NCBI RefSeq assembly: GCF_020510425.1
Contig: NZ_JAHBAH010000001.1
Span: forward strand, 806,001-870,000
Length of the DNA stretch: 64,000 nucleotides
Direction of reading: 5' to 3'
Source of the DNA: Quatrionicoccus australiensis
GTDB taxonomy: Bacteria > Pseudomonadota > Gammaproteobacteria > Burkholderiales > Rhodocyclaceae
In this document: piece by piece, positions 49,969-59,503 of the stretch
How the letters are laid out: each line of letters starts with the position of its first letter
Position numbering within the stretch: the first letter of the stretch is position 1
Translations under genes and position numbers: made by a program
Notes under the pieces: generated by a model
What the model saw: the letters and a program-made list of their open reading frames with translations, nothing else
The model's database searches: none
What the model was told of the DNA's origin: nothing

Positions 49969-50629
49969 GGCGGTTCTTTTCGACCTTGACGGAACCCTGG
50001 CCGACACCGCTCCCGACCTCGGCGGTGCGGCCAACATTTTGCTGCTTCAGGAAGGTCGACCGGAACAGCCGCTCGCAGCCCTGCGCCCGCACACTTCGCA
50101 AGGAGTACGCGGCATGCTGCGCGCCGGTTTCGGCATCGACAACACGCACCCGGATTACGAACGCCTGGCCGCTGCCTTTCTCGAGATCTACGCCGCCCGC
50201 CTGTGCGATGAAAGCCGGCTGTTTGCCGGCATTCCCGAACTGCTCGACCAGATTGAAAACCTGAATCTGGACTGGGGCATCGTTACCAACAAGCGCATGC
50301 GCTTCACCGATCCGCTGGTCGAACTGCTGCAGCTTTCACCACGCACCCGTTGCGTCGTCAGCGGCGACACGACGGCTGAAGCCAAGCCCTCGCCGCTGCC
50401 CATCCTGCATGCCTGCGCCCTGCTCGGCTGCGCCCCGGAGAAAGCAATCTACGTCGGCGACGACCAGCGCGACATCATCGCCGGCCGTGCCGCCGGCTGC
50501 ATGACCGTGGCAGCCACCTACGGCTACCTCGGCACCGGCGAGCCGCCGGCAGCGTGGAATGCCGACCTGATTATCGAGCAGCCAGCCGAGCTGGCCGCCT
50601 ACCTCAGTCAGCGCGTTCGGCCGAAATAA
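49961..50629 (+). CDS. gph: HAD phosphatase, Gph/MupP type
   Basis: 222 aa. HAD motif [17 protein letters not shown], motif II VTNKR, motif III KPSPLPI and [17 protein letters not shown]. Phosphoglycolate phosphatase is the usual label; in pseudomonads the ubiG-linked gene is MupP, a MurNAc-6-P phosphatase in cell-wall recycling. Here the context is the same (after ubiG), so either role is possible. The last 26 bases overlap the converging methyltransferase gene. Confidence 0.88.
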   Translation: MFEAVLFDLDGTLADTAPDLGGAANILLLQEGRPEQPLAALRPHTSQGVRGMLRAGFGIDNTHPDYERLAAAFLEIYAARLCDESRLFAGIPELLDQIENLNLDWGIVTNKRMRFTDPLVELLQLSPRTRCVVSGDTTAEAKPSPLPILHACALLGCAPEKAIYVGDDQRDIIAGRAAGCMTVAATYGYLGTGEPPAAWNADLIIEQPAELAAYLSQRVRPK

Positions 50630-51779
50630 GCAGATTGCGCGGCGTCAACCGCTGCGCGCAAAAGCTCTGCAAGTTGACCGCATAGCCCAGTTCCTCGAGA
50701 TAGACCGCCAGGTCAAGCACCAGCCAGATTTCCAGCGCCCGCCGGAAGGCCTGGCGCGGCAATGAAAGGCGCATCACCTCGTGCTGGCGTCGCCAGCCGG
50801 CCACCTCCCATTGCGCGCAATTTGCCGCCAGCGGAGCCGGCAAGCCTTCGCGCACCGCCATCTGCTGCAGGAATCCCGAAAAGTCATCAGCAAACCAGGC
50901 CGCCGGCACCGACCTGAAGGTCCGGTAACCCGCATCGGACGAAGCCCGACGATAGGCATCGAAGCCCAGCTTCCAAGCCATTTCCCGATCACGACGCCGG
51001 GCCAGGCGTGGCGAGGCGGTCACCGTTTCGGTCACGGCCAGACGCACGTCATCGCGCGTCAGTGCCAGAGCGGAGCCGCTCGACAAGGGTTGATAAAAAT
51101 CGCCAACACCACGGTGATAGCAGCACGGCGCGACGTCGAAACGCCGCACGCCCTGCGCCGCCCCCTGCCGCAGCAGGCGCCGATGCAATTCGCCACAGGC
51201 ATGCAAGGCCACTGCATGCTGCCCGCGCTGAGGCCAGTCCATCGTCGCCAGGGCATCGGCGACGATGAAGTGCTGTTCGGCTCTTTGGCGCAAAGACAGA
51301 CGCTCGCCTTCGGCGCAGAGTACGGCATCGATTTCCAGCGTATGCACGGGTTGCTCCCACTGCCCGGCGAGCAGGCGTCCGAGATGCCCCTTGCCACCGC
51401 ACCAGTCGATGACCGGCTGTCCGCTGCAGCGGGCACTGCCTGCAAAAGCCTCGATCTGCGCCCGCTTGCGTCCGGGAATTTCCCAGGCCCAGCGCTCACC
51501 CACCGGCGACGGCGGCACGGCAGCGGCCGGCGCAACGCGAATCAGCGAGCGCAACGCATCGATCTCCGGCAGGTACGATGCCAGCCAGACGAGCGCAGCA
51601 TCGTTGTCGGCACTCAGGGCATCGAACTGCGCCTGGTCGAGCGCCAGCAAATCCGCACTCAAGGCGGGATAGGCGAGACACCAGTCCGGCTGCAATTCGC
51701 GAAAGGGTTGCGGATGCCAGCAATCGCGATAGTGCCGCAGGAGATCTTCGAGCTGCCGCTGCCGTTCGCCCGACCTCAC
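50604..51779 (-). CDS. Putative SAM-dependent methyltransferase (PF13679-like)
   Basis: 391 aa. SAM motif VIDWCGGKGHLGRLLA, then VALHACGELHRRLLR and FDVAPCCYH. The CCYH block is the hallmark of the Methyltransf_32 group, related to eukaryotic tRNA methyltransferase TRM13 and GSTCD. Substrate unknown. The N-terminal 110 residues have no clear family. It overlaps the solute-binding protein gene by 4 bases (upstream) and gph at its 3' end (convergent, 26 bases). Confidence 0.75.
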   Translation of the reverse strand: MRSGERQRQLEDLLRHYRDCWHPQPFRELQPDWCLAYPALSADLLALDQAQFDALSADNDAALVWLASYLPEIDALRSLIRVAPAAAVPPSPVGERWAWEIPGRKRAQIEAFAGSARCSGQPVIDWCGGKGHLGRLLAGQWEQPVHTLEIDAVLCAEGERLSLRQRAEQHFIVADALATMDWPQRGQHAVALHACGELHRRLLRQGAAQGVRRFDVAPCCYHRGVGDFYQPLSSGSALALTRDDVRLAVTETVTASPRLARRRDREMAWKLGFDAYRRASSDAGYRTFRSVPAAWFADDFSGFLQQMAVREGLPAPLAANCAQWEVAGWRRQHEVMRLSLPRQAFRRALEIWLVLDLAVYLEELGYAVNLQSFCAQRLTPRNLLISAERAD

Positions 51780-53920
51780 TTCAGGCCCGCCCGCCGCTCA
51801 CGCCGGCGATAAGCGATCAGGGCGGGCAGCAAGGCTGAAAGAAGCAGCACCAGACCGGCAACGAAGGGCCAGACCACCGGCGCATTCCAGGCACTCCGGG
51901 CCGCCATGCGGTCGACCGCATCAATGCGCTGATATTTGAGGATGTTGTTGCCGACCTCGCTCGGCTTGCGATTCTTCAGCCAGCGATGGGTCAGCGTATA
52001 GCTCTTCGGATGCAGCCCGAAGACCCAGGGCGCGTCGTGCTGCAGGATGCCATTCATCTGGCGGACGATGGCCAGCCGCTCCGGCGTGTTGTCCATGTTC
52101 TTCATGCGCAGGAAGAGACGGTCAAACTCGGGATTGGCATAGTTCGAGGCATTCTCGCCACCGTGCGCCACCTTGCCTTCGTTGCCATCGAGCAGGAAGA
52201 AGAAATTCTCGGGATCGGGGTAATCGGCATTCCAGCCCAGGGAATAGAGCTGGACATTGCCCTTGCGCAGCTTGTCCTGGAAACGGTTGTAATCGGTCGC
52301 ACGCACGACGAGCTGGATGTCGATGCCAGCCAGTTGCCGGGTCAGCCAGTCAAGGTAAGACTTGTCGCCACCGCTGCCGCCCGTGCTGTCGAGATAGACG
52401 ACCAGCGGCTCGCCAGTACGGGCGTCGCGCCCATTCGGGTAACCGGCCTCCGCAAGCAGCTTCTTTGCCGCTTCGAGCGGCTTGCGTTTTGGTTTGCCAT
52501 CGATCCAGTCGTACACGACGCGATTGATCCCCGCCTCGCCGTTTTCGTAGCCGAAGATGCCGGGCGGTAGCGCACCTTGCGCAGCAATACCGCGGCCATT
52601 GGCGAAAATCGAAATGTATTCTTCCTGATCGATGGCGATTGAAATTGCCTGCCGAATCCGGGTCGACCGCTCGGACAAGCCGCCCACCACCGGGTCGAGC
52701 ATGTTGAAGCCCATGTAGAAGATCGATGCCTTGACCGTGGTCAGCAGACGGATGCCGCGCGCCTGCATCGCATCGCTGAGCGCCGCGTCGCCACCAACAT
52801 TGACACGCACCGCCTGATCGAAGCTGTCGGAGGAAATCCCCGAGGCGTCGTAGTAGCCTTGCAGGAATTTGTTCCAGTAGGGAATCGCTTCCTTCTCGCG
52901 GGTAAACACCGCCTGCTCGATGAACGGCAACGCCTTGCCACAATCCGCGAGCAGGCCGGCGGCGCGGTCAGCGGCCTCACCGTCGCAGGGATAATGCTGG
53001 GCGTGGAAATTCGGATTGCGGCTGAGCACCATGCGCCGGTTCGGATCGTTCTCGCTCAACATGTACGGGCCGCTGCCGACCGGCCACCAGTCGAGCGTCA
53101 GGTTCTTTTCGGCCATGCCGGGCTGGGCATAGAAACGGTCGGCTTCGCGCGGCACCGGCGCAAAGAAGGGCATCGCCAGCCAATACAGAAATTGCGGATA
53201 CTTGCCCTTGATGCGGATGCGCCAGGTGCGCTGATCGACCTTCTCGACGCCGGCCAGCGGATATTGGTCGAGATCCAGCCACTCGCCGGCCGGCACCTTT
53301 TTGGCCGCCTGCCCCAGGCTGGCACCAAGCTCCTTCAGACCCACGATCTTGTCGGCCATCATGCCGAAAATCGGCGAATGCAGGCGCGGATGTGCCAGGC
53401 GCTTGATCTGGTAAATGTAGTCGTCAGCCGTCACTTCGCGGCTGGCCATTTGCGGAAAATCGGCCAGGGTCTGGCGCCCCTCGGCGGCATTTTTGCCCAA
53501 ATACAGCGGTCGACCGTCTGGCGCCAGCGCAAATGCCGGATGCGGCTGGAAGCGCACACCGGCCTGCAACTTCAGTTCATAGACGCTTTCGGCGATGCGC
53601 TCGGCCGGCGCATCGGCCGCCAGCGGGCGGCCCGCCGCATCGTAGTAGCGCGGCATGGGAACCTGCTCGACAGTCGCTGGCTCCAGCGCATAGGGGCGCT
53701 TCAGGTAGTGATACTGCAGCGGCGGCTCGTAGATCTGGCCAGTGAAGACCAGCTCGTCCTCGCTGTAGGACTGGGCCGGATCAAGATGCTTGGGCCGCTC
53801 GGTAAACGCCGTGTAGAGAATGCTTTTCCCGGCATCGGCCGCCGGATAGGGATCATTCCAGGACTGGCCACAAGCGGACAGGCAAGCAAGGAGAACGAGA
53901 CTGGCGCAAATTTTTCGCAT
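51776..53920 (-). CDS. Extracellular solute-binding protein (family 5), lipoprotein with C-terminal membrane helix
   Basis: 714 aa from MRKICASLVLLACLSACGQS, the lipoprotein signal with Cys17 (an in-frame ATG 18 codons earlier would hide it). Body is SBP_bac_5: ILYTAFTERPKHLDPAQSY, VGSGPYMLSENDPNRRMVLSRNPNF, FNMLDPVVGGLSERSTRIRQAISIAID, LVVRATDYNRFQDKL. Unusually the C-terminus is a hydrophobic helix and basic tail (WPFVAGLVLLLSALLPALIAYRRRERR), so it may be anchored at both ends. No ABC permease or ATPase is adjacent; the permeases could be elsewhere. Ligand unknown (peptide-like). Confidence 0.82.
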   Translation of the reverse strand: MRKICASLVLLACLSACGQSWNDPYPAADAGKSILYTAFTERPKHLDPAQSYSEDELVFTGQIYEPPLQYHYLKRPYALEPATVEQVPMPRYYDAAGRPLAADAPAERIAESVYELKLQAGVRFQPHPAFALAPDGRPLYLGKNAAEGRQTLADFPQMASREVTADDYIYQIKRLAHPRLHSPIFGMMADKIVGLKELGASLGQAAKKVPAGEWLDLDQYPLAGVEKVDQRTWRIRIKGKYPQFLYWLAMPFFAPVPREADRFYAQPGMAEKNLTLDWWPVGSGPYMLSENDPNRRMVLSRNPNFHAQHYPCDGEAADRAAGLLADCGKALPFIEQAVFTREKEAIPYWNKFLQGYYDASGISSDSFDQAVRVNVGGDAALSDAMQARGIRLLTTVKASIFYMGFNMLDPVVGGLSERSTRIRQAISIAIDQEEYISIFANGRGIAAQGALPPGIFGYENGEAGINRVVYDWIDGKPKRKPLEAAKKLLAEAGYPNGRDARTGEPLVVYLDSTGGSGGDKSYLDWLTRQLAGIDIQLVVRATDYNRFQDKLRKGNVQLYSLGWNADYPDPENFFFLLDGNEGKVAHGGENASNYANPEFDRLFLRMKNMDNTPERLAIVRQMNGILQHDAPWVFGLHPKSYTLTHRWLKNRKPSEVGNNILKYQRIDAVDRMAARSAWNAPVVWPFVAGLVLLLSALLPALIAYRRRERRAGLK

Positions 53921-54005
53921 GGGCAGGAGTTTAGCAAATGACCGGTTGACCGTTCTGCCGGGATTTGCCGACAATGAAGCAACTCAAACGATAAAAGGCA
54001 GGCAC

Positions 54006-54461
54006 ATGCTCGATACGAAAATCCCCGACTTCTCACTGCCCGCCACCAGCGGCCAGACCTTCACGCTGTCGGCCCAGGCCGGCAAGATCGTGGTGATCTA
54101 TTTCTACCCCAAGGACAGCACGCCGGGTTGCACCACCGAGGGCCAGAACTTCCGCGACCTCTACGCCGAGTTCTCGGCGGTCGACGCCGTCATTCTCGGC
54201 ATTTCCCGCGACAGCCTGAAGTCGCACGAAAACTTCAAGGCCAAGCAGGAATTCCCCTTCGAACTCGGCTCGGATGCCGATGAAGCCGTCTGCAACCTGT
54301 TCGCTGTCATGAAAATGAAAAACATGTACGGCAAACAGGTACGTGGCGTCGAACGCAGCACCTTCGTCATCGACCGCAGTGGCGTTTTGCGCCGTGAATG
54401 GCGCGGTCTCAAGGTGCCCGGTCACGTTCAGGAAGTACTGGATTTCGTCAAAACCCTTTAA
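54006..54461 (+). CDS. bcp: Peroxiredoxin Q / bacterioferritin comigratory protein
   Basis: 151 aa. IPDFSLPATSGQTFTLSAQAGK start, peroxidatic Cys42 in YPKDSTPGCTTEGQNF, FELGSDADEAVCNLFAV. E. coli Bcp has a resolving Cys 5 residues after the first; that position is Gln here, but the Cys in DEAVCNLF may resolve instead, as known for some PrxQ. It reduces peroxides with thioredoxin; trxB is elsewhere in the window. Precedes the PhoH gene by 30 bases. Confidence 0.95.
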   Translation: MLDTKIPDFSLPATSGQTFTLSAQAGKIVVIYFYPKDSTPGCTTEGQNFRDLYAEFSAVDAVILGISRDSLKSHENFKAKQEFPFELGSDADEAVCNLFAVMKMKNMYGKQVRGVERSTFVIDRSGVLRREWRGLKVPGHVQEVLDFVKTL

Positions 54462-54491
54462 ACCTCCCAACCCCAACCAAAGGCCCATTTC

Positions 54492-55916
54492 ATGCCGCGC
54501 AAACCCGCAGCCGTCAAGAAGCCCGCCGTTACCAAACTTTTCGTCCTCGACACCAACGTGCTGATGCACGACCCAAGCAGCCTTTTCCGCTTCGAGGAAC
54601 ATGATGTCTTCCTGCCCATCATGACGCTGGAAGAACTCGACAACAACAAGAAGGGCATGTCCGAAATTGCCCGCAACGCCCGCCAGACCTCGCGCATGCT
54701 CGACGAGTTGCTGGCCGCCGGCGACGACATCGATGAAGGCATCGATCTCTACCCGCCGTCGAACAAGCTGGCCAGCGGCCGCCTCTTCCTGCAGACCGAG
54801 GCGATCAGCAGCGAACTGCCGCAAGGCCTGCCGACCTCCAAGGTCGACAACCAGATCCTCTCGGTGGTCATCCACCTGCAGAAGAAATTCCCCAAGCGCC
54901 CGGTCATCCTGGTGTCGAAAGACATCAACATGCGCATCAAGTCGCGCGCGCTGAACCTGCTCGCCGAGGATTACTTCAACGACAAGGTTCTCGAAGACAC
55001 CGACATCCTGTACACCGGCACCCGCGCCCTGCCCGAGAACTTCTGGGACAAACACGGCAAGGGCATGGAGTCGTGGAAGAAGGAGGCCAAGACCTATTAC
55101 AAGGTGAATGGCCCGCTCTGTCCGCAGATGCTGGTCAACGAGTTCGTCTGGCTGGAAAAGGACGGCTTCTCGGCCATCGTCAAGGAAACCGCCGGCAAGA
55201 GCGCGGTGCTGGAAACCCTGGTCGATTACACGCACCCGAAAAATGCCGTGTGGGGCATCACGGCGCGCAATCGCGAACAGAATTTTGCGATGAACCTGCT
55301 GATGAACCCGGATATCGACTTCGTTACCCTGCTCGGCCAGGCCGGCACCGGCAAGACCCTGCTGACGCTGGCCGCCGGCCTGACCCAGGTCCTGGAAAGC
55401 AAGCAGTTCGCTGAAATCATCATGACCCGCGCCACCGTGCCGGTCGGCGAGGATATCGGCTTCCTGCCCGGCACCGAGGAAGAGAAAATGGCGCCGTGGA
55501 TGGGGGCACTCGAAGACAACCTTGACGTCCTCACCCATACCGACGAAGCGAGCAGCGGCGCCTACGGCGGCGACTGGGGCAAGGCGGCGACCAATGACAT
55601 CATCCGCTCGCGGATCAAGGTCAAGTCGATGAACTTCATGCGCGGCCGCACCTTCCTCAAAAAGTACCTGATCATCGACGAGGCGCAGAACCTGACGCCA
55701 AAACAGATGAAGACGCTGGTCACGCGCGCCGGCCCAGGCACCAAGGTGGTCTGCCTCGGCAACATCGCGCAGATCGACACGCCCTACCTGACCGAAGGCA
55801 GTTCCGGCCTAACTTACGTGGTCGACCGCTTCAAGGGCTGGGCGCATTCCGGTCACATCACGTTACAACGTGGCGAGCGTTCCCGCTTGGCTGACCACGC
55901 TGCTGAAGTGCTATAA
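54492..55916 (+). CDS. PIN-PhoH protein (predicted RNase/RNA helicase-like ATPase)
   Basis: 474 aa. N-terminal PIN domain (VLDTNVLMHDPSSLFRFEEHD, with Asp residues, and later RPVILVSKDINMRIK), C-terminal PhoH ATPase with Walker A VTLLGQAGTGKTLLTLAAGL, FLPGTEEEKMAPWMGALEDNLD, and Walker B YLIIDEAQNLTPKQMKTLVTRAG. PIN-PhoH fusions (PhoH2 in mycobacteria) are RNA-targeting toxin-like proteins, but the long bacterial version like this one is a housekeeping gene of unclear role. Preceded by AACCAAAGG. Confidence 0.88.
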   Translation: MPRKPAAVKKPAVTKLFVLDTNVLMHDPSSLFRFEEHDVFLPIMTLEELDNNKKGMSEIARNARQTSRMLDELLAAGDDIDEGIDLYPPSNKLASGRLFLQTEAISSELPQGLPTSKVDNQILSVVIHLQKKFPKRPVILVSKDINMRIKSRALNLLAEDYFNDKVLEDTDILYTGTRALPENFWDKHGKGMESWKKEAKTYYKVNGPLCPQMLVNEFVWLEKDGFSAIVKETAGKSAVLETLVDYTHPKNAVWGITARNREQNFAMNLLMNPDIDFVTLLGQAGTGKTLLTLAAGLTQVLESKQFAEIIMTRATVPVGEDIGFLPGTEEEKMAPWMGALEDNLDVLTHTDEASSGAYGGDWGKAATNDIIRSRIKVKSMNFMRGRTFLKKYLIIDEAQNLTPKQMKTLVTRAGPGTKVVCLGNIAQIDTPYLTEGSSGLTYVVDRFKGWAHSGHITLQRGERSRLADHAAEVL

Positions 55917-55933
55917 TCGTCCGCAATCAAACA

Positions 55934-55962
55934 AAGGGGCCGTGTCAGTGACACGGCCCTTT
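55934..55962 (+). terminator. Terminator after the PIN-PhoH gene
   Basis: GGGCCGTGTCA-G-TGACACGGCCC followed by TTT; 11-bp stem, one-base centre. Confidence 0.85.
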
Positions 55963-55999
55963 CGTTTCAGCCACGGGCTGTCTTTGCCGGAGGAAATTT

Positions 56000-57271
56000 T
56001 TGAAACGTCGCACTTTTCTCGCATCAGCCGCCGCCCTCTCCGCCATCATTTCCGATGCCTGGGCTGCCAAGAAATCAAGCCCGGCCAAGGCGTCGACCGC
56101 CAAACCCGGAACCGCGAAAGCCAAATCCGGACGCAGCGCCAAGCCCAGTCGCAAACCGTCGAGTCGATCAGCGCAGCGCTATGCACCGATTTCGGCGCCG
56201 GTTGCGCATACGGCCGACGACCCGGTCATCGAGAGCCCACCGCCCGGCACGACAGCCAGCCGACTGCCGCCGGTCAAAGCGGCCGAGCCGCCCAGCGAAT
56301 GGCGCACCTACGAGATCACGACGACGGTCAATCTCAAAGGGAGCGGCAGCAGCAAAATATGGCTCCCCCTGCCGCTCAACCAGGACACCCTGTTCCAGCG
56401 CACACTGGGCCACTCCTGGGAAGGCAATGAGAACAATGCCGGCATGCGCCGCCTGCCCGATGGCGACCTCGAGGTCTTCCATTGCGAATGGCGGGACAGC
56501 AGCGAAGGCAAGTTGCAGCTGAAAACCCTGGTCACCACCGCTGACCGCCACTTCGACGTCACCCGCCGCACGGTTGCACCGGAACGCGAAGACATCCTGC
56601 GCCGCAACCTGCAGGCCTCGCGCCTGATTCCCAACGATGGTCTGGCCTATCAACTCGGCGAACGCATCCTCGGTCGTATCAAGGACCCGGTTGCCCAGGC
56701 CAAGGCAATCTACGACTGGGTGGTGGACAACTCGATCTATGACCCCTCCCTGCCCGGCTGCGGCACCGGCGATGTCCGGCAGCAACTGGTACGAGGTCAG
56801 TATGGCGGTCGCTCGGCCGACATCAATGGGCTGTTCGTCGGCATTTGCCGCGCCATCGGCATCCCGGCACGCTGCGTCTATGGCTTGCGGGTCGGTCCGT
56901 CACGACTGTTCCGCAGCCTCGGATTGACCAGCGACGATGCAACGCGTGGCCAGCATGTCCGTGCCGAATTCTACATTCCGGGTTACGGCTGGATTCCGGT
57001 AGACCCCAGCGATGTGCGCCGCGCCATCTCCATGGAAGTCCTTTCGGATCGCGACAGCAAGCTGTCTTCGCTGAAAAAGATCCTGTTCGGCGTCTGGGAA
57101 ATGAACTGGATCGCCTACAACGTCGGCAGCGATATCACACTACCCGGCAAGAACTACAACCAGCCTTTCCTGCTGCAACCGCAGATGGAGTCGCGTGAAA
57201 GCCTCTACCGCGACCAGGGGGCCCCACAAGCCTTCCCGTACACCATCAGCGCACGCCGGGTCGAACTCTGA
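56000..57271 (+). CDS. Transglutaminase-like protein with a twin-arginine-type signal
   Basis: 423 aa starting at TTG with a strong ribosome site (GGAGGAAA). N-terminus MKRRTFLASAAALSAIISDAWA is a Tat-like signal, then a Lys/Ser/Ala/Pro linker to about residue 90. The transglutaminase core is at 240-330. Where active relatives have Gly-Lys-Cys-x-Asp, this protein has GGRSADINGLFVGICRAIGIPAR, so Ser272 replaces the catalytic Cys, while the His (HVRAEFYIPGYGWIPVDPSD) and Asp appear to be kept. It may be a non-catalytic or altered enzyme. Function unknown; next gene on the other strand is dnaB. Confidence 0.8.
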   Translation: MKRRTFLASAAALSAIISDAWAAKKSSPAKASTAKPGTAKAKSGRSAKPSRKPSSRSAQRYAPISAPVAHTADDPVIESPPPGTTASRLPPVKAAEPPSEWRTYEITTTVNLKGSGSSKIWLPLPLNQDTLFQRTLGHSWEGNENNAGMRRLPDGDLEVFHCEWRDSSEGKLQLKTLVTTADRHFDVTRRTVAPEREDILRRNLQASRLIPNDGLAYQLGERILGRIKDPVAQAKAIYDWVVDNSIYDPSLPGCGTGDVRQQLVRGQYGGRSADINGLFVGICRAIGIPARCVYGLRVGPSRLFRSLGLTSDDATRGQHVRAEFYIPGYGWIPVDPSDVRRAISMEVLSDRDSKLSSLKKILFGVWEMNWIAYNVGSDITLPGKNYNQPFLLQPQMESRESLYRDQGAPQAFPYTISARRVEL

Positions 57272-57278
57272 AGCAGGC

Positions 57279-57311
57279 CGGTTTCGTCAGTTCTGTGAAT
57301 CGACGAAACCG
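57279..57311. terminator. Hairpin between the transglutaminase gene and dnaB
   Basis: CGGTTTCGTC ... GACGAAACCG, 10-bp stem, in the 15-base convergent gap and the end of dnaB. No T-run, so its role as terminator is uncertain. Confidence 0.4.
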
Positions 57312-58696
57312 CCGCTCGCCAGATTCTGGAAGCGGGTGAATTCGCCGACGAAATTCAGGCGGACCGTACCGGTCGGACCATTACGCTGCTTGCCGATAAT
57401 CACTTCGGCCAAGCCCTTGTTATCCTGGCTTTCCTTGTTGTAGTACTCGTCGCGGTACATCATCAGGATCACGTCGGCATCCTGCTCGATAGCGCCGGAT
57501 TCGCGCAAGTCGGACATCATCGGGCGCTTGTCGGTACGCTCTTCGACCTTACGCGAGAGCTGAGACAGCGCCACGATGGGCACCTGCAACTCCTTGGCCA
57601 GCGACTTGATCGAGCGGGAAATTTCGGAAACTTCGGTCGCCCGGTTCTCGCCCTGCTTGTTGCCGCTCATCAGCTGGATGTAGTCGATAACCAGCAGACC
57701 AAGCTTGCCGCCATATTGACGCGCCAGGCGTCGGGCGCGGGCGCGCAGGTTGGCCGGACTCAGACCGCCGGTCTCATCGATATAGAGTGGTGCCTCGTGC
57801 AGCTTGCCAAGCGCAAAGGACAGCTTGGACCACTCTTCGTCGTTCATGCGCCCGGTACGCAGGCTCTGCGAATTCAGGCGGCCAATCGAGGCGAGCATCC
57901 GCATCGCCAGTTGGGCGCCGCCCATTTCCATCGAGAACACGCCGACCGGTAAACCACTTTCAACGGCCACATTTTCGGCAATGTTCAGCGCGAATGCCGT
58001 CTTGCCCATCGAAGGACGACCGGCAACAATGATCAGATCCCCTGGCTGGAAACCCGAAGTCTTCTGATCGAGGTCGATGAAGCCGGTCGGCACACCGGTG
58101 ATGTCGGACGGATTGTCGCGATCATGCAACTCCTGGATACGCTCGACGACCTGCGTCAGCAGCGGATTGATGTGCACGAAACCTTCGTTGTGACCGGCCC
58201 CGGCTTCGGCAATCTTGAAAATTTTCGACTCTGCTTCATCGAGCAGGGTCTCGGCATCACGACCAAGTGGATTGAGCGCGTCCGCAGCAATTTCATCCGC
58301 CGTAGCAACCAGCTGGCGCAGCACAGCACGCTCGCGCACGATTTCGGCATAGCGCTTGATATTGGCCGCCGAAGGGGTATTTGCTGCCAGTTCGCCGAGA
58401 TAGGCGAGGCCGCCGGTCTGTTCGCCTTCCCCTGCCGCATCGAGCGCTTCGGCGACGGTAACGACGTCGGCCGGTTTGGCACGCTCCAGCAGGTTGCGGA
58501 TCTGGCGAAAAATCCGCCTATGTTCATCGCGATAAAAGTCACTGTCGGTCAACAAATCGCCGATCCGGTCCCAGGCCTGGTTATCCAGCAACAGACCACC
58601 CAGCACCGATTGTTCGGCTTCAATGGAATGCGGCGGCACGCGCAGATGGGCGAGCGAAGGATCGATAGCTTTGGGTTTTTGCGGGCGTTGATTCAT
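57287..58696 (-). CDS. dnaB: Replicative DNA helicase
   Basis: 469 aa. N-terminal domain VPPHSIEAEQSVLGGLLLDN; RecA-like domain with Walker A IIVAGRPSMGKTAFALNIAEN, GVFSMEMGGAQLAMRM, LLVIDYIQLMSG, ALSQLSRKVEERTDKRPMMSDLRESGAIEQDADVI. Hexameric fork helicase. dnaB follows rplI in the rpsF-priB-rpsR-rplI group but a terminator separates them. No intein is seen. Confidence 0.98.
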   Translation of the reverse strand: MNQRPQKPKAIDPSLAHLRVPPHSIEAEQSVLGGLLLDNQAWDRIGDLLTDSDFYRDEHRRIFRQIRNLLERAKPADVVTVAEALDAAGEGEQTGGLAYLGELAANTPSAANIKRYAEIVRERAVLRQLVATADEIAADALNPLGRDAETLLDEAESKIFKIAEAGAGHNEGFVHINPLLTQVVERIQELHDRDNPSDITGVPTGFIDLDQKTSGFQPGDLIIVAGRPSMGKTAFALNIAENVAVESGLPVGVFSMEMGGAQLAMRMLASIGRLNSQSLRTGRMNDEEWSKLSFALGKLHEAPLYIDETGGLSPANLRARARRLARQYGGKLGLLVIDYIQLMSGNKQGENRATEVSEISRSIKSLAKELQVPIVALSQLSRKVEERTDKRPMMSDLRESGAIEQDADVILMMYRDEYYNKESQDNKGLAEVIIGKQRNGPTGTVRLNFVGEFTRFQNLASGGFVDSQN

Positions 58697-58713
58697 GGCG
58701 GACAGTTTAAATT

Positions 58714-58743
58714 AAAAAGGCCCCGCCTTCGCGGAGCCTTTTT
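58714..58743 (-). terminator. Terminator after rplI
   Basis: AAAAAGGC-stem-GCCTTTTT (with CCGC/GCGG arms and a TTC loop). Runs of A on one side and T on the other make it work for the ribosomal operon on the minus strand. Confidence 0.85.
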
Positions 58744-58762
58744 GAGTGGGCAGCAACCGGTA

Positions 58763-59209
58763 TTAAGCGGCAACCACAACCACGGTGATGTTGGCCAGCA
58801 CATCGGTGTGCAGGGCAACGTCAAGCGGGAACTCGCCAATTGCCTTGAGCGGACCTTCCGGCATGCGGACGGACGACTTGTCGACAACAAAACCGGCAGC
58901 CTTGAGGGCTTCGGCGATATCGGCGTTGCCGACGGAACCGAACAGGCGACCATCCATACCGGCCTTGCGGGCGACGGAAACGGACAGACCAGCCATCTTT
59001 TCGGCAACGCCCTGGGCAGCGGCGAGCTTTTCAGCAGCCAGCTTTTCCAGTTCGGCGCGACGGGCTTCGAACTCAGCCATGGCAGCCGGCGTAGCACGCT
59101 TGGCCATGCGCTTCGGGATCAGGAAGTTACGGGCGTAACCATCCTTGACCTTGACGACTTCACCGAGGTTACCGAGGTTAACAACCTTTTCGAGCAGAAT
59201 GATTTGCAT
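58763..59209 (-). CDS. rplI: 50S ribosomal protein L9
   Basis: 148 aa. [40 protein letters not shown] is the N-terminal 23S-binding domain, followed by a long helix and C-terminal domain ([22 protein letters not shown]). Starts 18 bases after rpsR. Confidence 0.97.
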   Translation of the reverse strand: MQIILLEKVVNLGNLGEVVKVKDGYARNFLIPKRMAKRATPAAMAEFEARRAELEKLAAEKLAAAQGVAEKMAGLSVSVARKAGMDGRLFGSVGNADIAEALKAAGFVVDKSSVRMPEGPLKAIGEFPLDVALHTDVLANITVVVVAA

Positions 59210-59227
59210 GTTTCGTCTCCCCGAAAA

Positions 59228-59503
59228 TTATTGATGGTTATCGGTAAAAGGCAGCAGGGCCAGGAAGCGGGCGCGCTTGATGGCGGTGCCCAGCTGGCGC
59301 TGATAGCCGGCCTTGGTACCGGTCAGACGAGCCGGCATGATCTTGGCGTTTTCCTGGATGTATTCCTTCAGGACGTCAACATCCTTGTAGTCGATCTGTT
59401 CGACCTTTTCTGCCGTGAAGCGGCAGAACTTGCGGCGCTTGAAGAGACCACCACCGCGTTTCTTTTTCTTGTCGTCATCCTTCTTCTTGAAGAATCGAGC
59501 CAT
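59228..59503 (-). CDS. rpsR: 30S ribosomal protein S18
   Basis: 91 aa. [19 protein letters not shown] then [27 protein letters not shown] and [14 protein letters not shown], a standard S18 with a longer Lys/Asp-rich start. It overlaps the end of priB by 29 bases in another frame. Confidence 0.97.
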   Translation of the reverse strand: MARFFKKKDDDKKKKRGGGLFKRRKFCRFTAEKVEQIDYKDVDVLKEYIQENAKIMPARLTGTKAGYQRQLGTAIKRARFLALLPFTDNHQ

